Below are positions 11,200-22,046 of a DNA stretch of 64,000 nt, piece by piece (the first letter of the stretch is position 1; every line of letters starts with the position of its first letter). Position numbers and translations under genes: made by a program. The DNA lies in assembly GCA_037903475.1 (NCBI GenBank), contig JBAJFG010000445.1:1054001-1118000 (forward strand), in the 5' to 3' direction. The stretch comes from Ancylostoma caninum. Its lineage: Eukaryota; Nematoda; Chromadorea; Rhabditida; Ancylostomatidae. The notes beneath the pieces were generated by a model, which ran no database searches, was not told where the DNA came from, and was given only the letters and a program-made list of their open reading frames with translations.

Positions 11200-12370
11200 A
11201 GAGCAATGAATAGTATTCAAGCTTAACACCTGTAACTAAACTTATAGAAAAGTTAGCAGCATGTCTCCTTTCCAAACAGAGATGATAGAGGGAGCCAGGG
11301 TGGCAGAAACATCCACAGAGAAGCACTGCTAAACTAATCCTACAGAATCTCCGTAGATGTCAACCTGTGGTTTGCGCAAAAAAAATTTTGCGAATGGTCC
11401 CAAAATACAGGTTTCGACTTCTGTGAGAAAAATTTTTCTTAAAAAAACAAGAAGTCGATGGAGTAAGAGAGTTTTAACGCACTCCTGCCTCAAGTGTGTA
11501 CCTACAACTCCCATAAAAATTTGAACCTCAGCTCTTTTTTGAGAGGAGTTATGGAGAAAAAACCAAAAGTTGCAATCTTTTTGCTCGCTACCGTAGCTAG
11601 CAAACGGTTCGCCACCCATCATATTCATCAAGATTTTCTAGATTCCTGTCCTTTTCATTTCCAGAATTTCTCACTATGCAAGAGAAAAATCGCCAAACAT
11701 GACGTCTCAAAATGGTAGTCTCCGATTTATTTGCTTCACAATTTCTCGATTACTGAGCGCAGAGATCCAGAGTGTCGCTCTTAAAATATGCAGAGATCTG
11801 TACTAATCAAAGGTATTATATAGTTTGTTCAGATTATAGTTCGGTGAAGTTGTGGGAAGAACAAAGGTCACGAGAAAGAAAATGACAAGTCTTTTGCACC
11901 AACCTATATTTTATTGTCACAATCATGGCGCCCTTTCGGTGAGAAGCTATGCTCACAATAGAACAGCTGAATAAGCTCACTTATAGAAAAATCTTCTGTT
12001 GAATCAAAACGATGAAAAGCGAATAGCATCGTGCACAGACCTATACAAACCTATTCACAGTAAAATTTGCCTGAACTTATGGGCGAGGTTAGAGTGCGTG
12101 TGAAAATATGAGAGAACAGGGACGAAAAACGAGCTCAATCTCTTTAAAAGAGATGTGAAGCCGACAGTTTCATTCAACCATGATCGCTTCCTGTGTCGTT
12201 GCATTTGGGGTGATTTTTCATTTTCACTTAACCTTATATTGCAATAGAAGGAGAGATTGTCGTATCTCAGGTTTTCCTCGTCGCTTCGGTTTCAACGCAA
12301 TCTCCAGGTCTGTACCACATGTTGTTTCAGATGGAAGGATGTCGTTGTAGCAGCATCCTTTGTACAACAC
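11200..12370. other. Unassigned DNA upstream of the CAP gene
   Basis: Nothing identifiable to 12170. At 12179 an ATG opens MIASCVVAFG, followed directly by GTGATT. That is a possible signal-peptide exon and donor for the CAP gene downstream. It joins in frame only if a weak acceptor at 12390-12395 (GATGAG|GAC) is used rather than the stronger TTTCCAG at 12402-12408. The promoter was not identified. Confidence 0.3.
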
Positions 12371-12408
12371 AAACAACATAATCCGAGATGATGAGGACCT
12401 ATTTCCAG

Positions 12409-14571
12409 ATTTTCTTTGTCCGGATAGCCCTTTTGACAAGGATACTATTGAAACATACATTGTCGGCGACATCAACGACAAAAGATACAGAATTCTCAAG
12501 GGACTACAGCTAAATGGACCATGGCAGGGGGAAGACAAATGGACCTCGGAGACGCAAGGATACGGAAAAAAGCTGCCAATGGGGAAGACTATGAACGAAG
12601 TGGTTCGTCGAATTTAAAACTAATTGATTAAATAAGTAGAACGTGTGAACCAAGTTGAGTTACTCAGCAACATTATGTTGAACATCTGTTCTGTTCATCC
12701 TTCTGTGTTTGCTCAGTGAATTTTACGCTTCAAAAACACGGAAGAACTATCTACATCGCGAGATGACAAAATGGGGCTTTGAAATTTTAACATTGTTACA
12801 TAGGATGGGTTTCAGGAAAGTTTTGCCAGATTGTTGAACTTCTTTCTTCTAATTTAGTTCTGGAGGAGAACACTTGGAGACATGCTGTCTGTAAGCCCTC
12901 GCAACATTTTGACGTTATTCGTTAAAAAGGACACACAAAATGTTGAATCATTTTCTCAAAAATCCAAAAAAAGTTAGGAGACATTTTAGGAGTATGATTG
13001 TCCATTGGAAAAAGAAGCGAAAGCTGCATTGAATCCTAACTGCACATATGACATACCTAATGCTCCCGCTGGAAAGACTGGCATATTCTACAGGTGCGTT
13101 TAGGATCAGGTTTCTAAAGAAAAAATCAGGTAAACTGACATTGCGCTGTTAACCCCCTACAGGAATGCGGCAAAGGCTATTTCTTAAACAGCTTAAATGC
13201 AGTGGGATGACCATTAAACTTGATTGCAACATATCTAGATATGTTAAGATAATGAGATTTTTCTCCAATCATGTGAATTATTTTATCACATAGTGTTTCG
13301 AACCAACTTCCATTAGTAAGACTGAAACGCTTGAAACCGAGCAGCCGCAGATAGTGTCGCTGTGAAGTACGATATGGACCTTACCATATTCAATCAATCA
13401 AAAGCAATCAATCAAAAGTTCTGACAGTTTCTTCAATCTTTTGCTGTGTTAGCCCAAGGATTCTACCTTGTATCCGTGGTGCGTCATATGATAAACAAAT
13501 TCTGTAGAATGAAAATCGATACTATATGTTAGTGAACGTAATTCACTAGTCCTTGTTTTTCTTGGACCATCACTGGATATAAGCTGGAAGTAAGAAAAAA
13601 ACAAGAAGGAGAGTTAGTTAGGATAGTTACAGAGAGGAAGTACCGCGAGAATGTTTTTGTGAAATTGCAGCAAGGATATTGACTATGATGTGCCTGAAAT
13701 AACATCGGCAGTGTCGGAATGGATGGAAGAGATTGAAAACTTTGCCGTAAGCGACATTGCCATTTCAGACAAGGAAGTTACCTTCAAGGATAATGCTCTA
13801 CGCGAGTACCTCAGCGTAAGTTTAGCTGTTTGCAAATGTGTGGTAGTGTGTGATAGTGATTCTTTCCAGCTGATGAGACCTTCCATCACCAAAATTGGAT
13901 GTGCCGAAGTGCTTTGCAAGGACAACGGTATGAACAAGTACAGAGCGTTCTGTCTCACTGATCAACCGTGAGTCTTTGGCTTTCAACCTTAGAGTTCCCT
14001 GAACCATGTTGTAGTATTCGTTGGAGATATGTGAGAGCTCACCTTCAGTTTAGCAAGCATGGAACCACCCAAAGCTGAATAAGCAAACCGGGACTAGCGT
14101 TTACTATTTTTATTATTTACTATTTTTCACAATTTCCTCTTATACATCTGTCCAATATTTTGACAGCAGTGGATTGATACAAGTGGTGATCTTGATAACG
14201 CACCTACCTTCTCTCTAATTTCACTAGGCTCTACACTGGCTAGAATTAAGGACAAAAGGAAATCAACAAATCTATAGAAAAGTGGCATTTCCTTGAAGTT
14301 CAAGAATGTTGGAGGCCTCGTAATCTCGCCGTATTCGAAGTTGCATAAATTGCCCTGCATACAAGAGTTTCATGGTGAAGGAATAAAAGCATAGTTTTAA
14401 TGGAATTATTCACAGCTTTCTTTTCGTTCCAGCAATCAAGAATCAATTACTTTCAGAGCACTCAAAGCTGATGATGTCGTGTATGAGGCCGGAAAAGGTG
14501 GCTGCGACGAAGGCGAAAAGTGTCAGCAAGGAAAATGTGATACATTCGGAATGTGCTCCCTAAAACCTTAA
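12409..14571 (+). CDS. Activation-associated secreted protein (CAP/SCP domain), five exons, 5' end unresolved
   Basis: Exons: 12409-12599, 12990-13093, 13671-13815, 13870-13967, 14433-14571. All introns are GT-AG and the phases are compatible (0, 2, 0, 2). Together they encode about 224 residues of mature protein. Family marks include CPDSPF near the start, an RYRILKGLQLNG helix, the EYDCPLEKEAKAA segment, WMEEIENF, TKIGCAEVLC, and a C-terminal VYEAGKGGCDEG...CSLKP hinge region. Ten cysteines are present, the number seen in hookworm ASPs, which are secreted and act in host interaction. The canonical CAP His/Glu tetrad is not conserved: HN is replaced by IND, and the GHFTQxVW block is reduced to EYLSLMRPS. 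Divergent function, or loss of metal binding, is therefore likely. The signal-peptide exon is not certain; see the upstream entry. Poly(A) signals follow. Confidence 0.82.
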
Positions 14572-14654
14572 GCGAACATCTCATGCTCTCACGCATCTAT
14601 GAAGTCGAAAACTTCCAGATTGTTTCTATGGGATAAACGTGGAGAATTTGATGG

Positions 14655-14660
14655 AATAAA
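14655..14660 (+). terminator. Poly(A) signal AATAAA of the CAP gene
   Basis: AATAAA lies 84 bases after the CAP stop codon, in an AT-rich 3' UTR. A second AATAAA occurs about 20 bases on (near 14681-14686). Spacing suits a short nematode 3' UTR. Confidence 0.65.
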
Positions 14661-14689
14661 GGCTTCACATCTATTTTTGCAATAAAATT

Positions 14690-15180
14690 TACTGTTAACA
14701 CAACAGATCAATCGCGTGACGCATTCGCACAAAATGAGGTCAAAATCCTACGAGAGTAATGACATTGCGAAAGCTGTGGGAATAGTGTGCTGAGGTAGAG
14801 AGGATGAGACTATGATTGGTTATACGGTAAAGGTTACGTTACAGCAGTTACATACAATCCTCGTCGATAAGATAGAGGGAATCGCTGTACAGTTCTTTTG
14901 CGTCGCGGCCGCAGAATCACGTCGGAACCTGCTCGACATTCCGACGTGAAGCATACTCTTGCGCATCCATCGTTCTGGTCCCACCGCGTTTCTGCAGTGA
15001 AAGAATTTGAATATCTTTTTGAGGACTGTAAGTGTGGAGGAAATGGGTACAACCGAGATGCTGGGTACTCCTGCATTGTAGCCTCTTCCGTCCAGTCGGA
15101 CTTCCAAAGTTACTTCTAGCGCATTTTCAGTTATTTCGTTAATGTTTGTGTCATGGCACACCTCAATCCTGTACTAAAGT
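14690..15180. other. Unassigned DNA
   Basis: Overlapping opposite-strand open frames at 14820-15161 have no recognisable domain. No splice-consistent gene model was found. Confidence 0.4.
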
Positions 15181-15184
15181 AAAA

Positions 15185-15470
15185 GTGGATGAAGTGATCT
15201 GCGTTGGTCAACCCCTGTTCGTAGGATCAGCCACGCATTTGACTTCATCCGAGCATCGTAGAGGCATTGAATGCGTATGTGAGCTATACAACGACCCGCG
15301 GGGGCATCCGATGTACTAAGTCGGTGCATTATCCTCCCTGACTTCTCTGCTGTAAATTTACCGGCCCCGGACGGATGGAAAGCCTTGGTTGGGGATTAGG
15401 CCATAGTCGTGTGACCGAACAACGGCCGTCTTAGTACTGCTCTGCCCCCAATCCTGTATATAAATGAATA
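15185..15470 (+). repeat. Possible dispersed repeat, GC-richer block
   Basis: A moderately GC-rich block (ACGACCCGCGGGGGCATCC, TTTACCGGCCCCGGACGG, GGCCATAGTCGTGTGACC) stands out from its AT-rich surroundings and ends in 'CCTGTATATAAATGAATAC'. No second copy is in this window. The call rests on composition and on the short A-rich tail, so it is weak. Confidence 0.25.
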
Positions 15471-16570
15471 CAACAAGTAGTTTTTCGTTACTGTGCTCTT
15501 CAATCCCCTGTGAAACTCAGGTGCTTAAAGAGAACGCTATAGCTCCGTGCACAATTCTTCTGAGGACTTTTTTTTTAACTGCTCTGCACTTACGCGTGAA
15601 TAGCGCGTGCACTTCGTGACATTTTATGCGAGCCATTTAGGAGCAAATGTGATAAGCCAGTTTCCTTGAATTCTGCACTTTCTGAATTTCCATGTTAATG
15701 GAAGGTAAAAGAGCGAGTTCTGAAGTATAACAGTGATCATCTAGAGAGGAAGTGCAAGACGTCGATGAGTAGATAGAAATGAAACCAATATAGGCTACGA
15801 TTTATGACTGCGTAATGGAGCAGAATCAGGGTCCACATTCATCGTAGGATTATCAATAGTAAACCTGTAAACGCTCGCAAATTTACCCTGTACCTTGCAC
15901 CCATCAACATGTTTACCCATCCGTGACGCTGTCAATACACGGCTGCCAGCCACGGTTAATCAAACTCATGAGTATGAAAATACCGATCGTTTCAGTGGAG
16001 CATCCGCGCCCAGCTCTGTGCACCAGCTTTCAAGACCTGCGTCTGCTGGCATTACATGGCCTATGAGATGATCAATCAAGAAATCCACCACTGATTTGCT
16101 TTGCTAAGATCTCATGAATCCCAGCCCAGGTTTGGAACATCACTTTGCAAGGTGTTCCAGCACAAAGACCACTCTTGGCTTTTAGAACTTCTACCGCTCA
16201 ATTTCTTTCACCACGCGTCAATCGATGGGCAGGATGGCTGGGTAAAACTCTGGACTAATAGAATATGTGGGTTCAGAGGCCGCATGCATCATTTAGATTA
16301 GAGTAAATAAGTTAATATCGCACAAATTTACCCAGTGTAGTTCTCACGAGCACCAATGCGTTCACCGTGGGTAATCTCAATGATGCATCTACCCCCGCTG
16401 GACTTGGTAAATGATCACTGTTTTTTTTTGTTTTATTCTCCTCAGAGCCCGAAGGTTGAAGTGCCATGTAGTCTGTTGTACCTTGTTAGACCAAATTTCA
16501 ACCCAGATAGGTTTCACTTCAATCTGTGGGATTAGTCTCTTGCACTCTTCTTGTCAAGTAAGGCACAAAT
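15471..16570. other. Unassigned DNA with TTACCC/GGGTAA-type repeat words
   Basis: No gene is supported. Segments at about 15880-15960 and 16320-16400 contain TTTACCCTGTACC, CATGTTTACCCATCC and GTGGGTAATCTCAATGATGC. They resemble the dispersed family also seen at 1.34, 48.78 and 55.55 kb. Confidence 0.4.
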
Positions 16571-16723
16571 AGTATTTATTGAAGCAATCTGGCTAAAGGA
16601 ATTTGGGAAACCACACAAGAAAATTTACATTTCGAGCACAGTAGTGATAGAACTGTGAGTTACAAGGCAATTCCTCTTCCACAGTGTCATCATTGAACCG
16701 TTCGATCTTGGTAAATTCCTTAC
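16571..16723 (+). repeat. Direct repeat, copy 1 (153 bp)
   Basis: Nearly identical to 16990-17145, starting AGTATTTATTGAAGCAATC and ending GGTAAATTCCTTAC. The main difference is a 3-base insertion (ACA) in copy 2. The 266-bp spacer is unique. Confidence 0.92.
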
Positions 16724-16989
16724 AAAGAACAGTAGGGCGTTGGTGATCCGAGGTGGTATTCTGGACCATTTTCACTAAGAAGTTTTTAAAATTGTAATCG
16801 CTTTCGTAACTTCCAAACCTTCCATTTTGATGCAACTTATTTCCAAAATGACCATATTTTTATCTCATTTTGTAATGAAATTAATAGATCTTCAAGTGGC
16901 CACTTCCTCCCTTCACTGGCCATTTTGCTTTTTCTTATGCTCTCACCCCCCTTGCTGAGAAAAATTTCGATCACCACATTCTCCGAGAG

Positions 16990-17145
16990 AGTATTTATTG
17001 AAGCAATCTGGCTAAAGGAATTTGGGAAACCACACAAGAAAATTTACATTTCGAGCACAGTAGTGATAGAACTGTGAGTTACAAGGCAATTCCTCTTCCA
17101 CAGTGTCATCATTGAACCGTTCACAGATCTTGGTAAATTCCTTAC
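16990..17145 (+). repeat. Direct repeat, copy 2 (156 bp)
   Basis: Second copy of the 16571-16723 sequence in the same orientation. The near identity suggests a recent local duplication with a 419-bp offset. An assembly artefact is possible. Confidence 0.92.
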
Positions 17146-17737
17146 TGGGAGTGAAAACCCTCTTTTAAATGTTCGGGGAGTGAATTTGTAATGGTATTCG
17201 AGGGAGAAAGATTTATCTGAACACGCTATATGTACATATACGTACGTACATTGCGATAAGAGAGATGGCGATTCGTCATTCCTGCCATAGGAACAATGAT
17301 GGGATGATTCACCTTATGTTTTCTTCTGTAACGGTCACTGATCCATTTCTCTGGAGAAATTTGCTGAAAGATCAAGGGAGTAATATGCACGTAAAGCTTT
17401 TATTTAAGCACATTTGTCATTCAGCTTTACTTTGTGGAAATGTTCTCATTGCATTATGAGTGTTGATTTTTTCTTCGTTTAAAAAAAAGCCACTCCAACG
17501 ACCACCACCGATATCGTCAATGTCTGCGAATTCCAAGAATTTCGTGAACATTTTAACATCATCATGGGGGATAAGGGAAGATACATGGTCAAAACCATCG
17601 CTGGCAAAGAGTTGTGCACTATCACGTAAAGTTTGCTATCCCAACCTCGAATCCATTGCCAAAATTTCTCGAAAGCTGCTCTTGAGTGAGTTACACCCAA
17701 TTATTCTTCCACACAGTATTTAGGACCGAACGATGCA
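17146..17737. other. Unassigned DNA
   Basis: No gene, RNA or repeat was recognised in this interval. Two overlapping opposite-strand open frames at 17460-17723 have no domain signature. Confidence 0.4.
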
Positions 17738-18208
17738 TTAAAGGCAGCAAGAGCCGAAATCCTCGACTTCGAGCTGAGGTACGGGAAGTGAAGTACAGAC
17801 TCAGCACTTCATAAATATGAAACGAACACAGACAATGATGGCTTACCTGCAGAGAAAATGGAACATTCGTCGCGAACACGCCTGGCCGTGTTCGCGCGCG
17901 GACGAGTTTTCCCCGGCCCCAAAAGTCATTGCGGCGCCTGGTTTGGTGCATGTGGTGAGTGCTCCTGTGAATTCAACGCATTTCGTAGTCCTTTTGCGCC
18001 AAAACCACGCGCTGCAATGGCTTTTGGGGCCGGGGAAAACTCGTCCGCACGCGAACACGCCTGGCCGTGTTCGCGACAGCAGTTCCATTTTCTCTGCAGG
18101 TAAGCCATAATTGTCTGTGTTCGTTTCACATTTGTGATGTGCTGAGTCTGTACTTCACCACCGGCACCTCAGCTCGGAGTCGAGGATTTCGGCTCTTGCT
18201 GCCTTTAA
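17738..18208. mobile_element. Palindromic TTAA-target MITE (471 bp)
   Basis: The element begins TTAAAGGCAGCAAGAGCCG and ends with the reverse complement (CGGCTCTTGCTGCCTTTAA). The arms, about 190 bp each, are complementary almost to the centre. TTAA at both ends suggests a TTAA target duplication. Each arm carries its own small hairpin (17874-17899; 18050-18075) built on GAACACG/CGTGTTC. Mirror-image open frames on both strands are produced by the palindrome and are not genes. It abuts the Tc1-like element that starts at 18212. A one-armed relative lies at 21466-21641. Confidence 0.85.
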
Positions 18209-18376
18209 ATACAGGGTGGCTGTTAAGTATGGATCGCTTAATTTTCAAATCTCCTGCTCCAAAAACGAATATTGGGACAGCATATTTAGCACCTTTTTCA
18301 GTCAAACATTTGCCATCATGGAAGGTGCAACTGAAAGTTGTCTGCTTTGGCCTCGGTGCAGGCCCTCACTAGCCCC

Positions 18377-19040
18377 TTAAGTAAGGCTCCGGTTGGCCGC
18401 GAGAACTCGACGTCGACCTTGCTCCACGCTCTCTCTCTCAAATGCTGCCATTAGGGAGTTCACGCTCTTGTTGGTGGTAGCGGACATCTTGGCCTCTAGG
18501 AAGCTCCGAATAAAGTGGCGTAGTGGATTGAGGTCAGGGATTACGAAGAGCACATATCTCATCTTCACTAATTGGGAAAATCGGGGTCACAGAAGACAAA
18601 AATGGATTTTATGGTCCAGTGAAGGGTCCAGTCTGCTCAGAAAGTGGATCGCTGTGTGAAGCTGCATCCCCTCGTCCGAGGAATGAGTACATAGGGTAAT
18701 TTTGTTACTTCCTGAATACCGGCTTTTTCGCCGATTTTATCACTACAAACGGCAGAGTAAGACGTTCCTGAAGTCAACTCATCCCAAACCATGGCAGGCT
18801 AGAGAAACAGAGCTCATTCCCCTACCACCCCGTTCTTCACTCTACTGTGGTACAAGCATAGTAGTTGTGTTGGCTCCAACAGATTTCACGCAGTCCTAAC
18901 GTAGAAACTTGTCCGTTTATAGAAGCGAGGTTGAGGAGGCGGCCACGAAGACTTCCCCTGAAATTTTTTTCTGCATAATCCAATGTTCCCTTTTCACTCA
19001 ATCTGACATTGTGATCCCTCAAAACAATCAGCACCTGGCA
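18377..19040 (-). pseudogene. Decayed DDE transposase, C-terminal half
   Basis: The minus-strand frame 18568-18377 reads PDLNPLRHFIRSFLEAK and then a C-terminal helix region (NSLMAAFERES...VLAANRSLT). This matches the end of Tc1/mariner-type transposases with the PDLNPLDYFxWS signature. The Asp of the usual LDY, the third catalytic residue, has become Arg. Upstream, towards 19040, the frame is broken by stops, and the rest of the protein is displaced to 21.85-22.13 kb by insertions. It is non-functional. Confidence 0.65.
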
Positions 19041-19740
19041 GTGGCGGACGCCGATAGTGGGCGAGAGGGGGGGGGGGGTGGTGCTGGCAAAAAAGTGGGG
19101 TCTCCGCCGTTTGGAGGACCAGACGGGAGACAAAATCCTCTTACATAAATCATGGTAGTGCAACAAAATTTTCTAGAGCGCAGACGTAGGGGAAAGCACG
19201 TGATCGCATGCTTTAGCCGTGAGGCTCGATTATAGAGTGTGGCTCGCGAGGATGCGAAGCTGACGGGAGATTCGGTCGATGTTTCGTCATAGGTGCCTAG
19301 ACGCAGTGGAAGTCGGGTGCATTCGGGATTTCGCGGTGGGACCAGCGGCTAGCGGTCTCGAGCCCTCCGGGAGAGACAGTGTTTATAACGATTTGACGAT
19401 GCAGAGCAGCAATGTGCGGAGCAGAGTAGCCTCTCTGGTGGAGCTTCGTCGGCGACTACACTCAATGTTGGAGCGCTAGGCGTTAATCACTTCGAAAGGA
19501 TGTGTGGAGGCTGTAGCGATAGGATTCACTCGGTTTCCTCGCTTAAGGATCCATCTGTTTTTAAGAAGGGTAGTACAATCAAATACACAGGATGAACGAA
19601 CGAGGGACATATCATTATAAGCTGTTGTGAAATTTTCTGATCTTAAACCAGTTGTGCAAGTGGTCAAACTTTGAAAATATTTCCTAACTTTCTTCCATTA
19701 CTTTCAGGAGTTACAAAGAATGCGGGCGCACTAATTACGG
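19041..19740. other. Foreign DNA inside the DDE element, unassigned
   Basis: This part has no counterpart in copy B, so it entered after the DDE element did. It starts near a run of G (19066-19077) and is GC-rich to about 19470. No gene was recognised. Confidence 0.4.
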
Positions 19741-19794
19741 GCTGATGTGCCGGGGCCCCGTAGTTCAGAAAAACATCAGAACAGGTGTCCACCG

Positions 19795-20345
19795 ATCGAG
19801 AACGGGTTCGCAGCGGCCCAATAGTGGGAAAACGGCAGGGTACGTATCCATCGATGGAGAAGGGTTCCGCCGTGGCCCAATAGTGGGGAAAACGCTATTG
19901 AGCCACGGCAGGATACGGGTCCATCGATAGAGAAATGGGTCCGCAGGGAGCCCAATATTGGGGAAAGCGCTGGCGTACGGGTCACACCGATGGATTGGGT
20001 CTGCCCTCTCCAACAGTAGAGAAAGCCTCAGGATACGGGTTCACGGATGGAGGCTGGAGCCGCAGGGGGTCCATTATTGCGCCTCGATACTGGTCCCACC
20101 AATAGATTGGGTCTGCTCTGCCCCTTTAGCGGGAGGAACCCTAGGATACAGATCCATGAATGGAGAATGGGTCTTCCCTGGGGAAAGCGCCTGGATACTT
20201 GTGCGCGGATAGAGAATGGGTCAGCATGATTCCCATTAGTAGGTAAAACGCCAGCATATGAGTCCACGGATGAAGAATAGGTCTGCCGTGGCACAATAGT
20301 GGGGAAAATGCCAAGAAGCACTCTGCCGGTGGAGTAGGAGCACCT
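19795..20345 (+). repeat. Minisatellite, about nine degenerate units of 50-69 bp
   Basis: Successive units carry the same order of words: GATACGGGTCCA, a GATAGAGAA-like word, GGGTCCGC, then CCCAATAGTGGGGAAA. The GGGT(C/T)CGC-like word recurs near 19803, 19865, 19927, 19996, 20056, 20107, 20167, 20217 and 20278. Units differ in length and share perhaps 70-80 percent identity by eye. The open frames across it follow from the repeat and its lack of stops; they are not genes. Confidence 0.85.
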
Positions 20346-21084
20346 ACTCGCACATTAGCGTCTCAGTCGACCACCTTTTCTTCCTTCCTGTATATTGAAG
20401 CAGAGGCTCATCAGTTGGACTATCTCAGCAACGTGAAGCTTGAATCATTTCAAGTGATTATTCGCACGGCATTAGTTACACTGTGTTGTTCACAAGTGCT
20501 AAAGCCATGTGAAAGATACTCCTGCGCAGAGTTGGAAGTGGCCGTTCATAACAGGTACATAGGCATGTAAGAAATGTGACAAAAAGTAGGTAGTATCATT
20601 GCATCGGAAATTAGCTTCACATGTAGATGCGTGATTAAGAATTTGCAAACAAGGCTAGAATCGCGAGAAGACTCGAAGCCTAGCGAGGCGGCCAGGCCCG
20701 TAAAACATACGCAACTCATAGGAAGGATTTTGTACTTGAGCTCAGCTAATGATTAGTTTTGCTTATTTGCTAATTTTCTAAGCAGTTCGCACGTGTGAAG
20801 CTTTTGCACATATCTCAAGTGGCTGCCCCACCCCACTTTCTAGCGTCCCGAAGGGGTTAGTTAATTTAAAAAAATAATTATTGTTGTAATAAGTAATTAA
20901 TAAAAATTATCTCAAAACTAATAATGAAGATGAACAACGAAAACAAACTAATACAAGCTTTTTATTGGTTTCGTAAAGTAATTTTATTTTAATTTCAAGC
21001 CATGAGGTTTATCGCACTCTTCGTAAGCTTCCTGACAGAATCTCTACATTCCCAGATAACATTCCTCATATTTTCTTGAAAAAA
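20346..21084. other. Unassigned DNA
   Basis: No gene was found. An AT-rich stretch (20860-20960, TAATTATTGTTGTAAT and similar) precedes the LINE fragment. Confidence 0.4.
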
Positions 21085-21456
21085 AAAGCAGCCCTAGGTT
21101 AAGAACACCATTGACCATCTTATTTAATAAGTTTTTGCTTCGTGGTGAGATACCAAAATTGTGGAAATTGGGCATAGTGAAACTAATTTTTTAAAAGGGA
21201 GCTCGCAATAGCCTTACCAACTACAGACCAAAATCCCTAACCAGTTCCATCAGAAAGGTCATGGAGCGCATCGTTTGTCGCAGAATCGAGCAATGCTTCA
21301 CAGAAAATAATCTTTTATCACGTTCACAACATGGCTTCGTTAGTAGAGCATCTACCGTTTCAGCGTTATTATTCACTATCGCTGTGGCATAAGGAAAAGA
21401 GGGAATTATGTCTCCGCCTGTTATATAGACTTTGCCAAAACCGTCGACTCCATCTG
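21085..21456 (+). pseudogene. LINE reverse transcriptase fragment (CR1/jockey type)
   Basis: The plus-strand translation gives GEIPKLWKLGIVK, SLTNYRPKSLTSSIRKVMER and LLSRSQHGFVSRASTVSALL, then a frame change to YIDFAK-like residues. These are the RT fingers motifs of CR1/jockey-group LINEs. Both ends are truncated. Several stops and a frameshift near 21390 make it inactive. It stops where the half MITE begins. It differs clearly from the two CR1 copies elsewhere in the window. Confidence 0.75.
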
Positions 21457-21465
21457 ATTATTAGC

Positions 21466-21641
21466 GCTGGGAAAACTCGTACTGGTGCGAACACGGCCAG
21501 GCGTATTCGCGACGTTTCCTTTTTCTCTGCAGGTAAACCATCATTGTCTGTGTTTGTTTCACATTTGTGATGTGCTGAGTCTGTACTTCACCACCCACAC
21601 CTCAGCTCAAAGTCGAGGATTTCGGCTGTTACTGCCTTTAG
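21466..21641 (+). mobile_element. Single arm of the palindromic TTAA MITE
   Basis: Matches the right arm of the 17738-18208 element from GGGAAAACTCGT through the GAACACGGCCAGGCG hairpin and GTGATGTGCTGAGTCTGTAC to ACTGCCTTTA. The left arm is absent and the terminal TTAA has decayed to TTAG. A few percent divergence from the full copy. Confidence 0.85.
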
Positions 21642-22046
21642 TGGGAGGGTAATGTTATAGTTTGGGGACCCCAACGAGACATGACCAGCCCTCCACAGTC
21701 TACATCTTGTTGCTTATCTCAACGTGTTTCTATCACATCTTTTCAGGACTGGAATCAAATATAAATAAATAAACAATCCCAAAAATTTGGCGACCCATTC
21801 TCTGCCACTGGTAACTGGGAATCCGCAACTGAACTTTCGCCATCTTCTGTACATACAGTGCCTGTGGGGATAAATTTGATCGAATAGTCGCTGGCGATAC
21901 TCTACTCAATGATGCCACGTCAACGTGAGGTGCAAGTGGCCTCTATCGCTTTGCTGCCCAATATTCACGACTGCTGGTGCAGGGAAACAAGGGCATTTAG
22001 CAAACCCACTAACGTGGAGTGTGCAATGGCTGAGCTCAATGATTAT

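Noticed and set aside
17843..18129. Overlapping open frames on both strands with similar peptides (SRTRPGVFA, FPGPKSHC)
   Set aside because: They arise because the MITE is a palindrome; each strand translates the same arm. No start context or domain.
19745..20353. Long mirrored open frames in the 19.7-20.35 kb block
   Set aside because: They follow from a minisatellite lacking stops in several frames; peptides are repeats of the DNA unit.
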